A stretch of 64,000 nucleotides of DNA. Source: Mycobacterium lehmannii (GTDB taxonomy: Bacteria > Actinomycetota > Actinomycetes > Mycobacteriales > Mycobacteriaceae). The stretch is taken from contig NZ_NKCN01000021.1 of NCBI RefSeq assembly GCF_002245535.1, positions 1 to 64,000 of the forward strand. The letters run 5' to 3'. The notes below the pieces were generated by a model. It did no database searches. It was not told the origin of the DNA and saw only the letters and a list, made by a program, of their open reading frames with translations. Below are positions 1 through 10,680 of this stretch, piece after piece. The stretch's first letter is position 1, and each line of letters starts with the position of its first letter. The position numbers and the translations under genes were made by a program.

Positions 1-151
1 AGCCATATTCGGTGGCAGCAAAAACTCCTGATCGCGCACCACCGGACGATACGAACGAGCCATACCTCATCGTTTCGTGCTCACCGGCCAACACAAAGGA
101 CATCCATCGGCATTTCGCAACAGCCACTGACCGCCCCCGAACGCACACAAA

Positions 152-790
152 TCACGAAGGCCTGATCGCGCGGCCGATCGCGAACTCGGCGACGGGCAGC
201 GGCAACCACCTCGGCATGGTCCATTCCCGCCGGGCGCCCTCGACCTCGAAACCCGCCCCCACGATGCTCTGCTCGGTGTGGCGGTGGGTGTGGCAGTTCC
301 CGAACAGCCGCGGCCACACCGTCGCGTCGGCGATTCTCTGCAGCCGCCCGCGGCCGCCATCGCTGGCGATGTGCTCGAGATAGCGCAGCTCACCGCCCGG
401 CCGCAGCAACGAAAGCAACTGTCGCAGAACCGTATCCGAGTCATCGATCGAACACAGCACCAGCGAGCAGACGATCGCGTCGAACGGCTCGCTGCCCGCA
501 GCGGCGAAGTGCTCCACCGTGTCGGCACTGACGGTGACGGGCACCCGGGCCCCCACCGCTGCGCGCCGGGCGTGTTCGGCCAGACGGCGTTCGGGTTCCA
601 CGGCCACCACCTCGCTGACCGTGTCGGGGTAGAACTCGAAATTCGTTCCGGTGCCCGCGCCCACCTCGAGTACCCGACCGGAGAGGCCGGCGAGGTTCTC
701 CTGGCGGAGTTGCCGGATGGCGTCGGTCTCGTGGGTGGACATCTCCGTCCACAACCGAGCGAAGAACGGGTTATCGACCGTGCCTGACAT
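152..790 (-). CDS. class I SAM-dependent methyltransferase
   Basis: A 212-residue protein with a class I methyltransferase fold. The SAM-binding glycine-rich motif VLEVGAGTGTNFEFYP lies near residues 40-55, the acidic end of strand 2 (VAVEPE) follows, and a motif IV-like FDAIVCSLVLCS lies near residue 105. The family transfers a methyl group from SAM to a small molecule, quinone or lipid; the substrate cannot be read from the sequence. The gene overlaps the start of the TetR gene upstream by 20 bp, so it is probably the last gene of the MMPL-TetR-methyltransferase unit. The 151 bases from the window edge to its stop hold nothing I can support. Confidence 0.85.
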   Translation of the reverse strand: MSGTVDNPFFARLWTEMSTHETDAIRQLRQENLAGLSGRVLEVGAGTGTNFEFYPDTVSEVVAVEPERRLAEHARRAAVGARVPVTVSADTVEHFAAAGSEPFDAIVCSLVLCSIDDSDTVLRQLLSLLRPGGELRYLEHIASDGGRGRLQRIADATVWPRLFGNCHTHRHTEQSIVGAGFEVEGARREWTMPRWLPLPVAEFAIGRAIRPS

Positions 791-1448
791 GTAGCGCCCC
801 TTTCAACTGTGCGACGGCTTCCGGTGGCCTGTCGAGGTCAACGGCGCCTCGGGCGATCTGACCGAAGCACACGGCCGCCAGCACCCGGTCGGCGAACTCC
901 TCGACATCCCCCCACGGTAGATACGGCTTGGAGATCAGCATCGCAGCGACCCCGTGCGCGACGGTCATCAACTCCAACGCCGTCGCGGTCGAGTCCCCCG
1001 GCGGGTAGGTGCCCTCCGCCATCAGCCCCTCGACCGCCGCGCGCAGGTGGACGAATGCCGAGCTGTTCAACGCGATGTCCACATCACTGCCCGGCCGGCT
1101 GTCTCCCATCGTCGCAATGCGGTACAGCTCAGGTGTTTTCATCGCGAACCGGACATACGCCAGCCCTTGGGCACGCAGCACCTCGATGGTCGACGGCTGT
1201 CCTGCCGCCACACTTTGCATCTCCTCGTCGAGCTTCTCGAAGTACCGTGCGCACACCGCGTCGAGCAGGGCGTCCTTGTCGGCGAAGTGCAGGTAGATCG
1301 ACGGCGGGGTCACCCCGACCCGCTGCGCCACCGACCGGATCGACACCTCTTTCGCGTTGCCTGACTCGAGCAGCAGATCGGTGGTGGCGTCGAGGATTTC
1401 GTCGCGCAGCTGCTCTCCGGACCCCCGCGGAGCGCGTCGCCGTTTCAT
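771..1448 (-). CDS. TetR/AcrR family transcriptional regulator
   Basis: A 225-residue regulator with an N-terminal TetR helix-turn-helix near residues 35-62 (SIRSVAQRVGVTPPSIYLHF, ending in the typical YxHF signature) and a longer C-terminal ligand-binding domain. It overlaps the end of the MMPL transporter gene by 4 bp and is read in the same direction, so the two are translationally coupled. The usual arrangement is a repressor controlling its own operon and the neighbouring exporter. The palindrome at 3762-3778 in front of the transporter is the natural candidate operator. The ligand is unknown. Confidence 0.9.
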   Translation of the reverse strand: MKRRRAPRGSGEQLRDEILDATTDLLLESGNAKEVSIRSVAQRVGVTPPSIYLHFADKDALLDAVCARYFEKLDEEMQSVAAGQPSTIEVLRAQGLAYVRFAMKTPELYRIATMGDSRPGSDVDIALNSSAFVHLRAAVEGLMAEGTYPPGDSTATALELMTVAHGVAAMLISKPYLPWGDVEEFADRVLAAVCFGQIARGAVDLDRPPEAVAQLKGALHVRHGR

Positions 1449-3727
1449 CGTGTGCCCGCCGGTTCGACCGAGCCCTCACCCGCGGTGCGCGACGGTTCGG
1501 CGGATTCGCGCAAGCCGATCCGTTCGTGCAGCCTCGCCAGCGGCTTGGGCGCCCACCAATTCCACCGGCCGAGCAGATGCATGAACGCCGGCACCAGTCC
1601 CATTCGCACCAGTGTCGCGTCGGCCAACACCGCCAGCGTCAGCCCCACCCCGAACATCCGCATGAACGACACCTCCGCGGCGATCAGCGCGGCGAACGAA
1701 ATCGACATCAGCAGCGCCGCCGCTGTCACCACGCGGCCGGTCCTGGCCAGGCCGAGTGCCACGCTCTCGTCGTTGCGGACACGAGCGGACATCGCCGGGT
1801 CCTTGCCCAACTGCAGCCAGAACTCGCGGATGCGCGAGACCAGGAAGACCTCGTAGTCCATCGACAGCCCGAACGCGATGCAGAACAACAACACCGGCAT
1901 GTTCGCCACCAAGGTCCCCGTCGGCGTGGTGCCAAGCGCGCCGAGATGACCTTCCTGGAAGATCCACACCAGCGCACCGAATGCGGCCGTCAGCGATAAG
2001 ACGTTGAGTATCAACGCCTTCACCGGCAGCACCACGCTCCCGGTGAGCAGGAAGAGCAGCACGAACGTGATGGCCCCGATCACCCCGAGCACCAGCGGCA
2101 GTCGCGATGTGATCGCCGAGGCACTGTCCCGGTTCACCTGCGCGGTGCCGGTCAACAGCACCGGAACATCGGCGGGAGTGCTCACGGCCTCCAGCCGGTC
2201 GAGCTGCGCTTCGGAGGCATCGCTGTACAACGGCGCCTCACTGGCCACCGTGAGAAATGCGCTGCCGTCCTTGACGCCGGTCGCGGCCGACGGCGGCCCG
2301 ACCGGGTTACCGTCGACGAACGTGCCGCCGGGGGCCGACACCGACGACACGTCGGCAACCCGCGAAAGATCGGCGGCGTAGCGGTCCACCATTGCGGGCG
2401 TGATCCCCTTGGTGTCCGGTATGACGACGGTGACGTTGCGGGCCGCGTCGACGGCGAAGTCGTTGCGTAGCTCGTCGCCGACCTGGCGCGCCGACGCCGA
2501 CTGAGGCAGCACCCGCTCGTCCGGGAACCCCCAACGCGCGTTGAGGAACGGCGCGCCGAGCACCAGCAGCAGCGTGACGATCGCGAGCCCAATCGGAAGC
2601 GCCCGGCGCATGACGACTTTCGTGCAGCGGTACCAGAACGACTGCTCGACGGGTTTGCGAACCGGCTCCGGCCTGCCGAACAGCCGTCGACCGAACCGCC
2701 GCACATCCAGCGAGTCCAACCGGTCGCCGAGCAGCACGATCGCCGCGGGCGCCACGACCACCGCGGCGACGGCCGCAAACGTCACCACCGCGATTCCCGC
2801 GTATGCGAACGACTTCAGGAAGTACATCGGGAACAGCACCATCGCGACCATGGACAGCGCGACCGTCATCGCCGAGAACAACACCGTGCGCCCGGCGGTC
2901 ACCATCGTGCGCACCAACGCCGAGTCGGGTTCCACGCCATCGGCGAGCTCGTCGCGATACCGGCTGATGATCAACAGCGTGTAGTCGATGGCGAGCGCCA
3001 AACCCATTGCGACCGTGAGGTTCATGGCGAAGATCGAGACGTCGGTGAGGTAGGTGACGCCGCGCAGCACCGCCATCGACCCGAGGATCGCGAAACCACC
3101 GATGGCCAACGGCAGCGCGGCGGCGAGCAGGCCGCCGAACACCCAAACCAGCGCCACGAAGCACAGCGGGATCGCGATCGCCTCCATCTTCAGGAGGTCT
3201 CTTTCGCTCTGCCCGTTGATCTGCACGTAGATCATGGCCTCGCCGCCGGCGCGCACGGTGACGCCGTCGCGGTCGTGCACGAGGCGCTCGGAGAGTGCCT
3301 TGGCATGCTTCTGCGCGGCGCTTTCACCGCCGGTGATGCCGGCGACGATCAACCCGGTCTTTCCGTCCTCGCTGACGAGCGCGGGCGCGGCGGTGGGCGG
3401 TGCGCTCCACAGCGAGGTCACCCCGACGACGGACGGTGCGGCCCGCAGTTCGGCGGCCAGCTCCTCGCCGACGGCGCGGGCGGTCGGGCTCTGCGCGCCC
3501 TCGTCGGAATGCACGCTGAGAATCAGCTCCATGTCGCCCTGACCGAACTTGTCGACCAAGAGCTGGGTGGCCTTCGCCGACTCCGAGGTCGGGTCCTGGA
3601 AGCCGCCCGCGGAAAGGTGCTTGGCGACGGGGATACCGAATATCCCGCACGCGACCATCACCAGAACCGCTATCGCGATGATGCGCCGAGGCGCCGCTAT
3701 CGCCAGATGTGCGACTCGTTGCAGCAC
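1445..3727 (-). CDS. MMPL family (MmpL-like) RND transporter
   Basis: A 760-residue integral membrane protein of the mycobacterial MMPL/RND superfamily, which exports lipids, siderophores or drugs using the proton gradient. There is an N-terminal transmembrane helix, an early GGFQDP loop motif, a large periplasmic domain, then two five-to-six-helix membrane blocks. The Asp-Tyr pairs of the proton relay are present in both halves (D248-Y249 in AIDYTLL and D624-Y625 in SMDYEVF). It lacks the long C-terminal extension of MmpL3-type proteins, and no MmpS partner lies nearby. It is the first gene of the unit with TetR and the methyltransferase. The cargo cannot be assigned. Confidence 0.9.
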   Translation of the reverse strand: MLQRVAHLAIAAPRRIIAIAVLVMVACGIFGIPVAKHLSAGGFQDPTSESAKATQLLVDKFGQGDMELILSVHSDEGAQSPTARAVGEELAAELRAAPSVVGVTSLWSAPPTAAPALVSEDGKTGLIVAGITGGESAAQKHAKALSERLVHDRDGVTVRAGGEAMIYVQINGQSERDLLKMEAIAIPLCFVALVWVFGGLLAAALPLAIGGFAILGSMAVLRGVTYLTDVSIFAMNLTVAMGLALAIDYTLLIISRYRDELADGVEPDSALVRTMVTAGRTVLFSAMTVALSMVAMVLFPMYFLKSFAYAGIAVVTFAAVAAVVVAPAAIVLLGDRLDSLDVRRFGRRLFGRPEPVRKPVEQSFWYRCTKVVMRRALPIGLAIVTLLLVLGAPFLNARWGFPDERVLPQSASARQVGDELRNDFAVDAARNVTVVIPDTKGITPAMVDRYAADLSRVADVSSVSAPGGTFVDGNPVGPPSAATGVKDGSAFLTVASEAPLYSDASEAQLDRLEAVSTPADVPVLLTGTAQVNRDSASAITSRLPLVLGVIGAITFVLLFLLTGSVVLPVKALILNVLSLTAAFGALVWIFQEGHLGALGTTPTGTLVANMPVLLFCIAFGLSMDYEVFLVSRIREFWLQLGKDPAMSARVRNDESVALGLARTGRVVTAAALLMSISFAALIAAEVSFMRMFGVGLTLAVLADATLVRMGLVPAFMHLLGRWNWWAPKPLARLHERIGLRESAEPSRTAGEGSVEPAGTR

Positions 3728-3761
3728 TCGGTGTCCTCTCGGCTCTGGACTAACGTCGGTA

Positions 3762-3778
3762 ACTTAACAACGGTAAGT
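3762..3778. promoter_or_regulatory. candidate TetR operator upstream of the MMPL gene
   Basis: ACTTAACAACGGTAAGT has perfect 5-base inverted arms (ACTTA/TAAGT) around a 7-base centre. It lies 35 bp upstream of the MMPL start codon, where a repressor would block transcription. The TetR protein encoded in the same operon is the likely binder. This is inference from position and symmetry only. Confidence 0.35.
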
Positions 3779-3880
3779 CACCAGCGTCAACGCTCCTGCC
3801 GGACACACGACTCACGGACCCGCCGCGTTCACTGCGATTCTTCGCGATGAGTTGCGGCGTTCCTGGTAGTCGTAATCGAC

Positions 3881-4423
3881 ATGACGACGACAGACTCGGC
3901 GACCGCCGCCACCACCACGCGCGACACCGCGATGGACATCGGCCTGCTCATCCTGAGAATCGGTGTCGGCGCGGCCATTCTTCAGGCCGGCCTCATCAAG
4001 GCCTTCGACTTCGGCACCACGGTCGGTTTCATGGAGTCCGCCGGGTGGCGGTTGCCGGGGTTGGCCGCGTTCATGGTCACCGCGGCCGAGACGCTCGGCG
4101 GCCTTGGACTCATCTTCGGTGCGCTGACGCCGTTGGCTGCGTGCGCGGTGATCGCGGCGATGGTCGACGCCTGGGCCGTCAACGTGTCGCAGTCGGCTTT
4201 CTGGTCCGAACCGTTCAACGTGCCGTTCCTGATCGGCGTCGGCGCCGCTGCGCTGTTGTTCCTCGGAGCGGGCGCGTACTCGGTCGACGCCAAGGTGTTG
4301 GGCCGCGTGTCGTGGGGTCGGCGCGTCGCCGTCGGCCTGCTGGTCGTGGCATTCGCAGCCGCAATCCTGACCTGGGTGGTGCTGCTGGGCACCAACCCCA
4401 TTCACTTCACGGCCGGGTCGTAG
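3881..4423 (+). CDS. DoxX-like membrane protein
   Basis: A 180-residue protein with four predicted membrane helices and the DoxX-family opening (LLILRIGVGAAILQAGLIKAFDF), in which a helix rich in small residues ends in a Lys-Phe pair. Members are small integral membrane proteins linked variously to redox and thiol stress; no enzyme activity is securely known for this type. It stands alone, divergent from the MMPL operon, with 153 bp between the two starts. The last helix ends in a short C-terminal tail. Confidence 0.75.
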   Translation: MTTTDSATAATTTRDTAMDIGLLILRIGVGAAILQAGLIKAFDFGTTVGFMESAGWRLPGLAAFMVTAAETLGGLGLIFGALTPLAACAVIAAMVDAWAVNVSQSAFWSEPFNVPFLIGVGAAALLFLGAGAYSVDAKVLGRVSWGRRVAVGLLVVAFAAAILTWVVLLGTNPIHFTAGS

Positions 4424-4541
4424 CCGGTCAGCAAATTGCTACCGGCGAGTAGTCCGCGACCCTACTTGGCGGTAAGAATTGCCACAGTATTCCGAATCGT
4501 GACTCAAAGATTCCTTAGAGGTAACACTTACTGTCGAGTAC

Positions 4542-4673
4542 ATGTGGATCGACGACACCAGTGCCGATGTCATCAAGGTCGACTTCGAGGCGCTCTACCA
4601 CGGCGATGTCCTGGTAGAAGGCGACACCTCGGAGCAGCTCGACGACGAGCACACCCTGCGCACCGCCGTCTGA
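4542..4673 (+). CDS. small acidic hypothetical protein (43 aa)
   Basis: An ATG-initiated ORF of 43 codons starting MWIDDTSADVIKVDFEALYH and ending DDEHTLRTAV. It is strongly acidic, with no signal peptide or membrane segment. Third codon positions are mostly G or C, as in real genes of this genome, and it fills the gap between the DoxX gene and the convergent nitronate monooxygenase. There is no strong ribosome-binding site; GAGGTAAC lies about 20 bases upstream. I do not recognise a family. Codon pattern and amino-acid composition favour a real gene, but conservation has not been tested. Confidence 0.45.
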   Translation: MWIDDTSADVIKVDFEALYHGDVLVEGDTSEQLDDEHTLRTAV

Positions 4674-4786
4674 CCGAACGCGCGCCGAGGGGTCGCGCAT
4701 TCGCTCCGACGGTTCGGCCCCGAGGGCCCGAGCCGGTTCTGTTGCTGCTTGCTGTTGAACCCGCCCGCTAAATCCGATCCTTTTTC

Positions 4787-6534
<1,748 letters not shown>

Positions 6535-6553
6535 TTTGAGGGTGTTCCTTTCT

Positions 6554-7645
6554 CTAGGCCCAGTCTCGTAAGACGGCTTCGGTGTCGGCTCCGGCTTGGC
6601 CGGGTGGTGTCGGTGCCGACGGCGCGCTACGGGAGAACCGCGGCGCGGGCATCGGTTGCAGGTGCTCGCCGTCGCGATAGAACGTGTTGCGCTCGGTGAC
6701 GTGCGGTTCGGACTCGACCTCGCTGAACGACAGCACGGGCGTCACGCAGGCGTCGCTGTCGGCGAACACCTTGGCCCAGTGGTCGCGGTCCTTGGACGCG
6801 ATGACCTCGGTGAGTTTCGCGCGCAGCTCGGGCCAGCGGCTCGCGTCGTTCTGATCCGGCAGGTCGGCGTTCTCCAAACCGAGACCCTTGAGGAACTCGG
6901 CGTAGAACTGCGGTTCGATGCACCCGACCGCGATGTAGCGGCCGTCGGCGCAGGTGTAGGTGTCGTAATACGGCGCGCCGCCGTCGAGGATGTTGACCCC
7001 ACGCTGATCGGTCCACAACCCGTCCTGCAGGAAGCCCCAGATCATCTGCGCAAGCACGCTCGAGCCGTCGATCATCGCCGCGTCGACCACTTGACCCTTG
7101 CCCGACGTCTGGCGCTCCCACAGCGCGGACAAGATGCCGACAAGCAAAAACATCGAGCCGCCGCCGAAGTCACCGGTCAGGTTCAGCGGTGGTACCGGCC
7201 GCTCGCCGGCCCGACCGATCGAGTGCAGCACGCCGTTGAGCGAGATGTAGTTGATGTCATGGCCGGCCTGCAGGCGCCGCGGCCCGGTCTGACCCCATCC
7301 GGTCATGCGGCCGTAGATCAGCCGCTCGTTGACCTTCGCGCAGTCCTCCGGTCCGAGACCGAGGCGTTCGGTGACACCGGGGCGCAGCCCCTCGATCAGC
7401 ACGTCGGCCTTCGCGACCAGTCGCAACACGAGTTCACGGCCTTCGTCGCTCTTGAGGTCGGCGGCGACGGAACGCCTGTTACGCAAGGCGGCCTCGCGCT
7501 TGCTAGTGGGGATCCCACCGAGCTTGCCCGGACGCTCGATGCGGACGACGTCAGCGCCCAGATCACCGAGGATCATCGCCGCGTGCGGGCCGGGTCCGAT
7601 GCTCGCGAGTTCGATCACCCGCAGCCCGTGCAGAGGTCCCGCCAT
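6554..7645 (-). CDS. mcr: alpha-methylacyl-CoA racemase (CoA-transferase family III)
   Basis: The ATG at 7645 gives a 363-residue protein beginning [20 protein letters not shown], the standard family start; the open frame continues upstream to 7900 but that extension has no family features. Alpha-methylacyl-CoA racemases interconvert 2R and 2S methyl-branched acyl-CoAs so that beta-oxidation can proceed. H129, D159 and E244 fall where the M. tuberculosis MCR catalytic residues H126, D156 and E241 would be (uniform shift of three), and [11 protein letters not shown] and LTGDFGGG surround them. It heads the minus-strand unit with the SDR and nitronate monooxygenase, and diverges from an enoyl-CoA hydratase. 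Confidence 0.93.
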   Translation of the reverse strand: MAGPLHGLRVIELASIGPGPHAAMILGDLGADVVRIERPGKLGGIPTSKREAALRNRRSVAADLKSDEGRELVLRLVAKADVLIEGLRPGVTERLGLGPEDCAKVNERLIYGRMTGWGQTGPRRLQAGHDINYISLNGVLHSIGRAGERPVPPLNLTGDFGGGSMFLLVGILSALWERQTSGKGQVVDAAMIDGSSVLAQMIWGFLQDGLWTDQRGVNILDGGAPYYDTYTCADGRYIAVGCIEPQFYAEFLKGLGLENADLPDQNDASRWPELRAKLTEVIASKDRDHWAKVFADSDACVTPVLSFSEVESEPHVTERNTFYRDGEHLQPMPAPRFSRSAPSAPTPPGQAGADTEAVLRDWA

Positions 7646-7694
7646 GCTTACCGCCCTTCGTTGGACAATCGCTTCCGGATCGCCGACATAGCTT

Positions 7695-7710
7695 ACTTGT
7701 ATAACCAAGT
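7695..7710. promoter_or_regulatory. candidate operator between racemase and enoyl-CoA hydratase
   Basis: ACTTGTATAACCAAGT is a perfect 5-base inverted repeat (ACTTG/CAAGT) with a 6-base AT-rich centre, in an otherwise GC-rich divergent intergenic region. It lies 50 bp from the racemase start and 24 bp from the hydratase start, suited to controlling both. The form is typical of TetR or GntR operators. The binding protein is not identifiable. Confidence 0.4.
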
Positions 7711-7733
7711 CGTGCGGTTCTAGGGTGCAGTGC

Positions 7734-8552
7734 ATGACAACGCTGGATTCGGGCGCACCCACATATACCGGTATCGACGCTCTGAGGGTCGACCTCGCCG
7801 ACGGTGTGCTTTCGGTGACGCTGAACCGGCCCGACAGCCTCAACTCATTGAACCGCGCGATGCTGGCCGGCATCGCCGAAACTCTCCAGACGGCGGCCAC
7901 CGATCAGCGGGTCAAGGTGGTGCGGCTCGGCGGAGCTGGCCGTGGCTTCTGCTCGGGCGCTGGCATCGGCGGCGACGACCAGGCGCAAAAGGAGGTCGAC
8001 GGCCCGGCCTCAGTGCTGGACGCAGCCAACGCCGCATCCCGCGCGATCGTCAACCTGCCCCAACCCGTCGTCGCGGCAGTGCACGGTGCGGCGGCCGGCG
8101 TCGGGGTATCGCTGGCACTGGCCTGCGACGTCGTATTGGCTTCGGACAACGCGTATTTCATGTTGGCGTTCACCAAGATCGGGCTGATGCCCGACGGCGG
8201 CGCCTCGGCGCTGGTGGCGGCGGCGGTCGGACGCACGCGCGCGGCCCGGATGGCGTTGCTTGCCGAAAAGGTCTCGGCGCGTGAGGCATTCGAGTGGGGT
8301 CTGGCGGCTGCGGTCTATCCGGCCGACGAGTTCGACGCCGAGGTCGACAAGGTGCTCACCTCGTTGAAGTCGGGACCGGCGGTGGCGCTGCGCAAGACCA
8401 AGCATGCGATCAACGCGGCAACGCTCACCGAGTTCGAACCCGCGCTAGGACGTGAACGCGAAGGCCAGTTGAAGCTGCTGACCTCGCCGGACTTCATCGA
8501 GGGAATCACGGCGTTCCAGCAGCGCCGCAAGGCCAACTTCTCCGACTTCTAA
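7734..8552 (+). CDS. enoyl-CoA hydratase/isomerase family protein
   Basis: A 272-residue crotonase-fold protein from the ATG at 7734; a GTG at 7725 would add three residues. The CoA-binding and oxyanion-hole segment RGFCSGAG and the second glycine motif [18 protein letters not shown] are present, followed by [11 protein letters not shown]. At the position of the second catalytic Glu of true hydratases the sequence reads IGLMPDGG, so Asp or no acid is used, as in several isomerase or hydrolase relatives. The gene starts 88 bp from the racemase, divergently. It probably acts on acyl-CoA intermediates of the same pathway; the exact reaction is uncertain. Confidence 0.85.
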   Translation: MTTLDSGAPTYTGIDALRVDLADGVLSVTLNRPDSLNSLNRAMLAGIAETLQTAATDQRVKVVRLGGAGRGFCSGAGIGGDDQAQKEVDGPASVLDAANAASRAIVNLPQPVVAAVHGAAAGVGVSLALACDVVLASDNAYFMLAFTKIGLMPDGGASALVAAAVGRTRAARMALLAEKVSAREAFEWGLAAAVYPADEFDAEVDKVLTSLKSGPAVALRKTKHAINAATLTEFEPALGREREGQLKLLTSPDFIEGITAFQQRRKANFSDF

Positions 8553-8601
8553 CCTTCCTCCACCGCCGCGACCGACCGTGTCTGCACCGCGACACGCGGC
8601 G

Positions 8602-8633
8602 TTCGTGCGTACAAAAGCGGTCGCTCGCACGAA
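8602..8633. repeat. intergenic inverted repeat
   Basis: TTCGTGCG and CGCACGAA form a perfect 8-bp inverted pair with a 16-base loop, between the enoyl-CoA hydratase and MFS genes, which both run left to right. It may be a weak terminator for the hydratase transcript or a binding site for the MFS promoter; it lacks a T run. Confidence 0.35.
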
Positions 8634-8678
8634 GAAAATCGGTGGACTCGGCGCCTGCGCGTCGGCAACCATCGACAG

Positions 8679-9956
8679 GTGAGTACGCAATTCGAGATCC
8701 AACAGCCGGTGCGCAACGCCGGCGGCTGGCGCGTGCTCGCACCGTTCCGTAACCGCGAGTACCGCCTGCTGATCGCGGCCGTGACGTTGTCGATCTTCGC
8801 CGACGGCATGTTCGCGGTGGTGCTGGCCATGCAGGTCATCGAACTGAACAACGACCCCGTCTCGCTGTCGATCGTGACGACCTGTTTCGGCGGCGCGCTC
8901 GTCGCCTTCGTATTGGTCGGCGGGATCGCCGCCGACCGATTCCCTCAACGCGCGATCATCATCGCGGTCCAGACGGTCAACGTGCTCGCCTCGACAGCCA
9001 TCGCGGTGCTGGGAATGTCTGGCGCACTGCAGATCTGGCACCTGGCGGTGGGCGCAGCTGCCCTAGGCACGGCGGCGGCCTTCTTCTTCCCCGCCTACAG
9101 CGCGATCCTTCCGCGGATCCTGCCGCCCGAGCAGCTGCTCGCCGCCAACGGCGTCGAGGGTGTGGTGCGCCCGGTGTTCCAGCGCGCGATCGGCCCGGCC
9201 GCCGCCGGAGTGATCGTCGGCGCGACGTTCCCCGCATTGGGCGCGGTGGCGGTGGCCGCCTTGTTCGCCGTCGGCCTGGTGTTGCTCGTCGCGACCCGGC
9301 CGGCGCTGAGGCCTCCTGCGTCACAGGAGCACACACATGTGCTGCGCGATCTTCGCGACGGCTTCGTGTTCGTGCTCGGCACACCGTGGCTATTGTGGAC
9401 GTTGCTGTTCGCGAGCATCTTCGTGCTGGTCGTCCTGGGACCGATCGAGGTGCTGCTGCCGTTCATCGCCAAGGACCGCTTCGCCGACGGCGCGCGGATG
9501 TACGGCTTCATCCTGGCGTTCTTCGGGCTCGGCAGCGCGCTCGGGGCACTTACCGTGTCGTCGGGCCGTATGCCGCGCCGGTATCTGTCGGTGATGATGG
9601 CAATGTGGGGTCTCGGCGCCATCCCGCTGATCGTGTTCGGTTTCACCTCTTCGTTCGCGGTGATGGCGGCCGCGACGTTCGTCATCGGGTTCACCGACGG
9701 CACCGGGATGGTCATCTGGGGCACCCTGCTGCAGCGACGGGTGCCAACGGCGATGCTGGGCCGCGTGTCGAGTCTGGACTTCTTCGTCTCGCTGGCGTTC
9801 ATGCCGGTGTCGTTCGCGATCGTGGGACCGTTGTCGAAAGTCGTTTCGATACAGACGATTTTCCTCGTCGCGGGCATCGTGCCCGTGCTGGTGGCAGCGG
9901 TCGCGGTGTGGGCGGCCGGAATGCGTCGCGACGAGCTGGCCCACCCGCTGCGCTGA
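8679..9956 (+). CDS. MFS transporter
   Basis: A 425-residue major facilitator protein with about twelve membrane helices, starting at a GTG. The opening (VLAPFRNREYRLLIAAVTLS) and the loop GGIAADRFPQRAII between helices 2 and 3 match the MFS_3/enterobactin-exporter-like subgroup, drug and metabolite efflux proteins common in actinobacteria. It ends 1 bp before the stop of the convergent CPBP protease gene. Substrate unknown. Confidence 0.86.
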   Translation: MSTQFEIQQPVRNAGGWRVLAPFRNREYRLLIAAVTLSIFADGMFAVVLAMQVIELNNDPVSLSIVTTCFGGALVAFVLVGGIAADRFPQRAIIIAVQTVNVLASTAIAVLGMSGALQIWHLAVGAAALGTAAAFFFPAYSAILPRILPPEQLLAANGVEGVVRPVFQRAIGPAAAGVIVGATFPALGAVAVAALFAVGLVLLVATRPALRPPASQEHTHVLRDLRDGFVFVLGTPWLLWTLLFASIFVLVVLGPIEVLLPFIAKDRFADGARMYGFILAFFGLGSALGALTVSSGRMPRRYLSVMMAMWGLGAIPLIVFGFTSSFAVMAAATFVIGFTDGTGMVIWGTLLQRRVPTAMLGRVSSLDFFVSLAFMPVSFAIVGPLSKVVSIQTIFLVAGIVPVLVAAVAVWAAGMRRDELAHPLR

Positions 9957-9957
9957 G

Positions 9958-10680
9958 TCAGACGCCGAAGATCGGCGGCAGCGCGAGCACCATGACCAGA
10001 CCCCAGAAGAAGTGGGTCAGCATCGGTGCGAGTATGCCGCCGGTCATTCGGCGTTCGAACGCGCAGATCGTGCCCAGGATGATCGCGGCGAAGCCGAGCA
10101 TCGGGTTGCCGGTGGTGGCCGCGGTGGCGATGACGTAGAAGACCGTCGAGATCAGTATCGGCTTCATCGTGCCCAACGCCGTGTAGAGCGCGCCGCGAAA
10201 GAACATCTCCTCGGCCAGCCCGTTGATCACGGTGATGAACGTCACCAGGATCAAGGGTCCGTAGTTGGCGTATTCCAGTACGCGAGTGATGTATTCGCTT
10301 ACGCCGGGAATCTCGCGCGCAATCAGGCCGCCGATGACGAACACCGCGCCCAGCGCCAAACCCACTGCGGTGCCGGTGATCACGGGCCGTTGATTGCGGC
10401 CGCGGAAGCGGATGCATCCCATGTGCAGCGGGCCGGACAGGAACGCGCCCAGCGCCCACACCCCGGCCAGCGCCAACGTCAGCCAGTAGAACGACGAGTC
10501 ACCCGGCGGGCGGGTCAGCGAATAACCGAGCAGCGCGGCGCCGATGACGAGCACGACCGCGACGACGATGCGCCTGCGCCGTATGACGCTGGGCGGTTCG
10601 TGATGCGGAACGGGGCACGCACTGACGATCTCGCGGATCTCCCGAAGCAGGCCGGGTCGCGTCTGCGTCTCCTCCGTCAC
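9958..10680 (-). CDS. CPBP family intramembrane metalloprotease
   Basis: A 240-residue membrane protein of the CAAX/CPBP (Abi) family. The diagnostic EExxxR motif is present as AEEMFFRGALY near residue 155, followed by FERR and the conserved His in PMLTHFFWG near residue 225. About seven hydrophobic helices surround them. CPBP proteins are glutamate-type intramembrane proteases; in bacteria the substrates are mostly unknown. Its start overlaps the stop of the upstream NAD(P)-binding gene by 4 bp, so they form a two-gene unit. Confidence 0.85.
   Translation of the reverse strand: MTEETQTRPGLLREIREIVSACPVPHHEPPSVIRRRRIVVAVVLVIGAALLGYSLTRPPGDSSFYWLTLALAGVWALGAFLSGPLHMGCIRFRGRNQRPVITGTAVGLALGAVFVIGGLIAREIPGVSEYITRVLEYANYGPLILVTFITVINGLAEEMFFRGALYTALGTMKPILISTVFYVIATAATTGNPMLGFAAIILGTICAFERRMTGGILAPMLTHFFWGLVMVLALPPIFGV

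Noticed and set aside
1-151. Possible gene at the left edge
   Set aside because: Frames here are low in coding character and shadow the methyltransferase; nothing recognisable.
7646-7900. N-terminal extension of the alpha-methylacyl-CoA racemase
   Set aside because: It runs through the intergenic region with the palindrome and into the divergent hydratase gene. Family proteins begin at [10 protein letters not shown], encoded at 7645.
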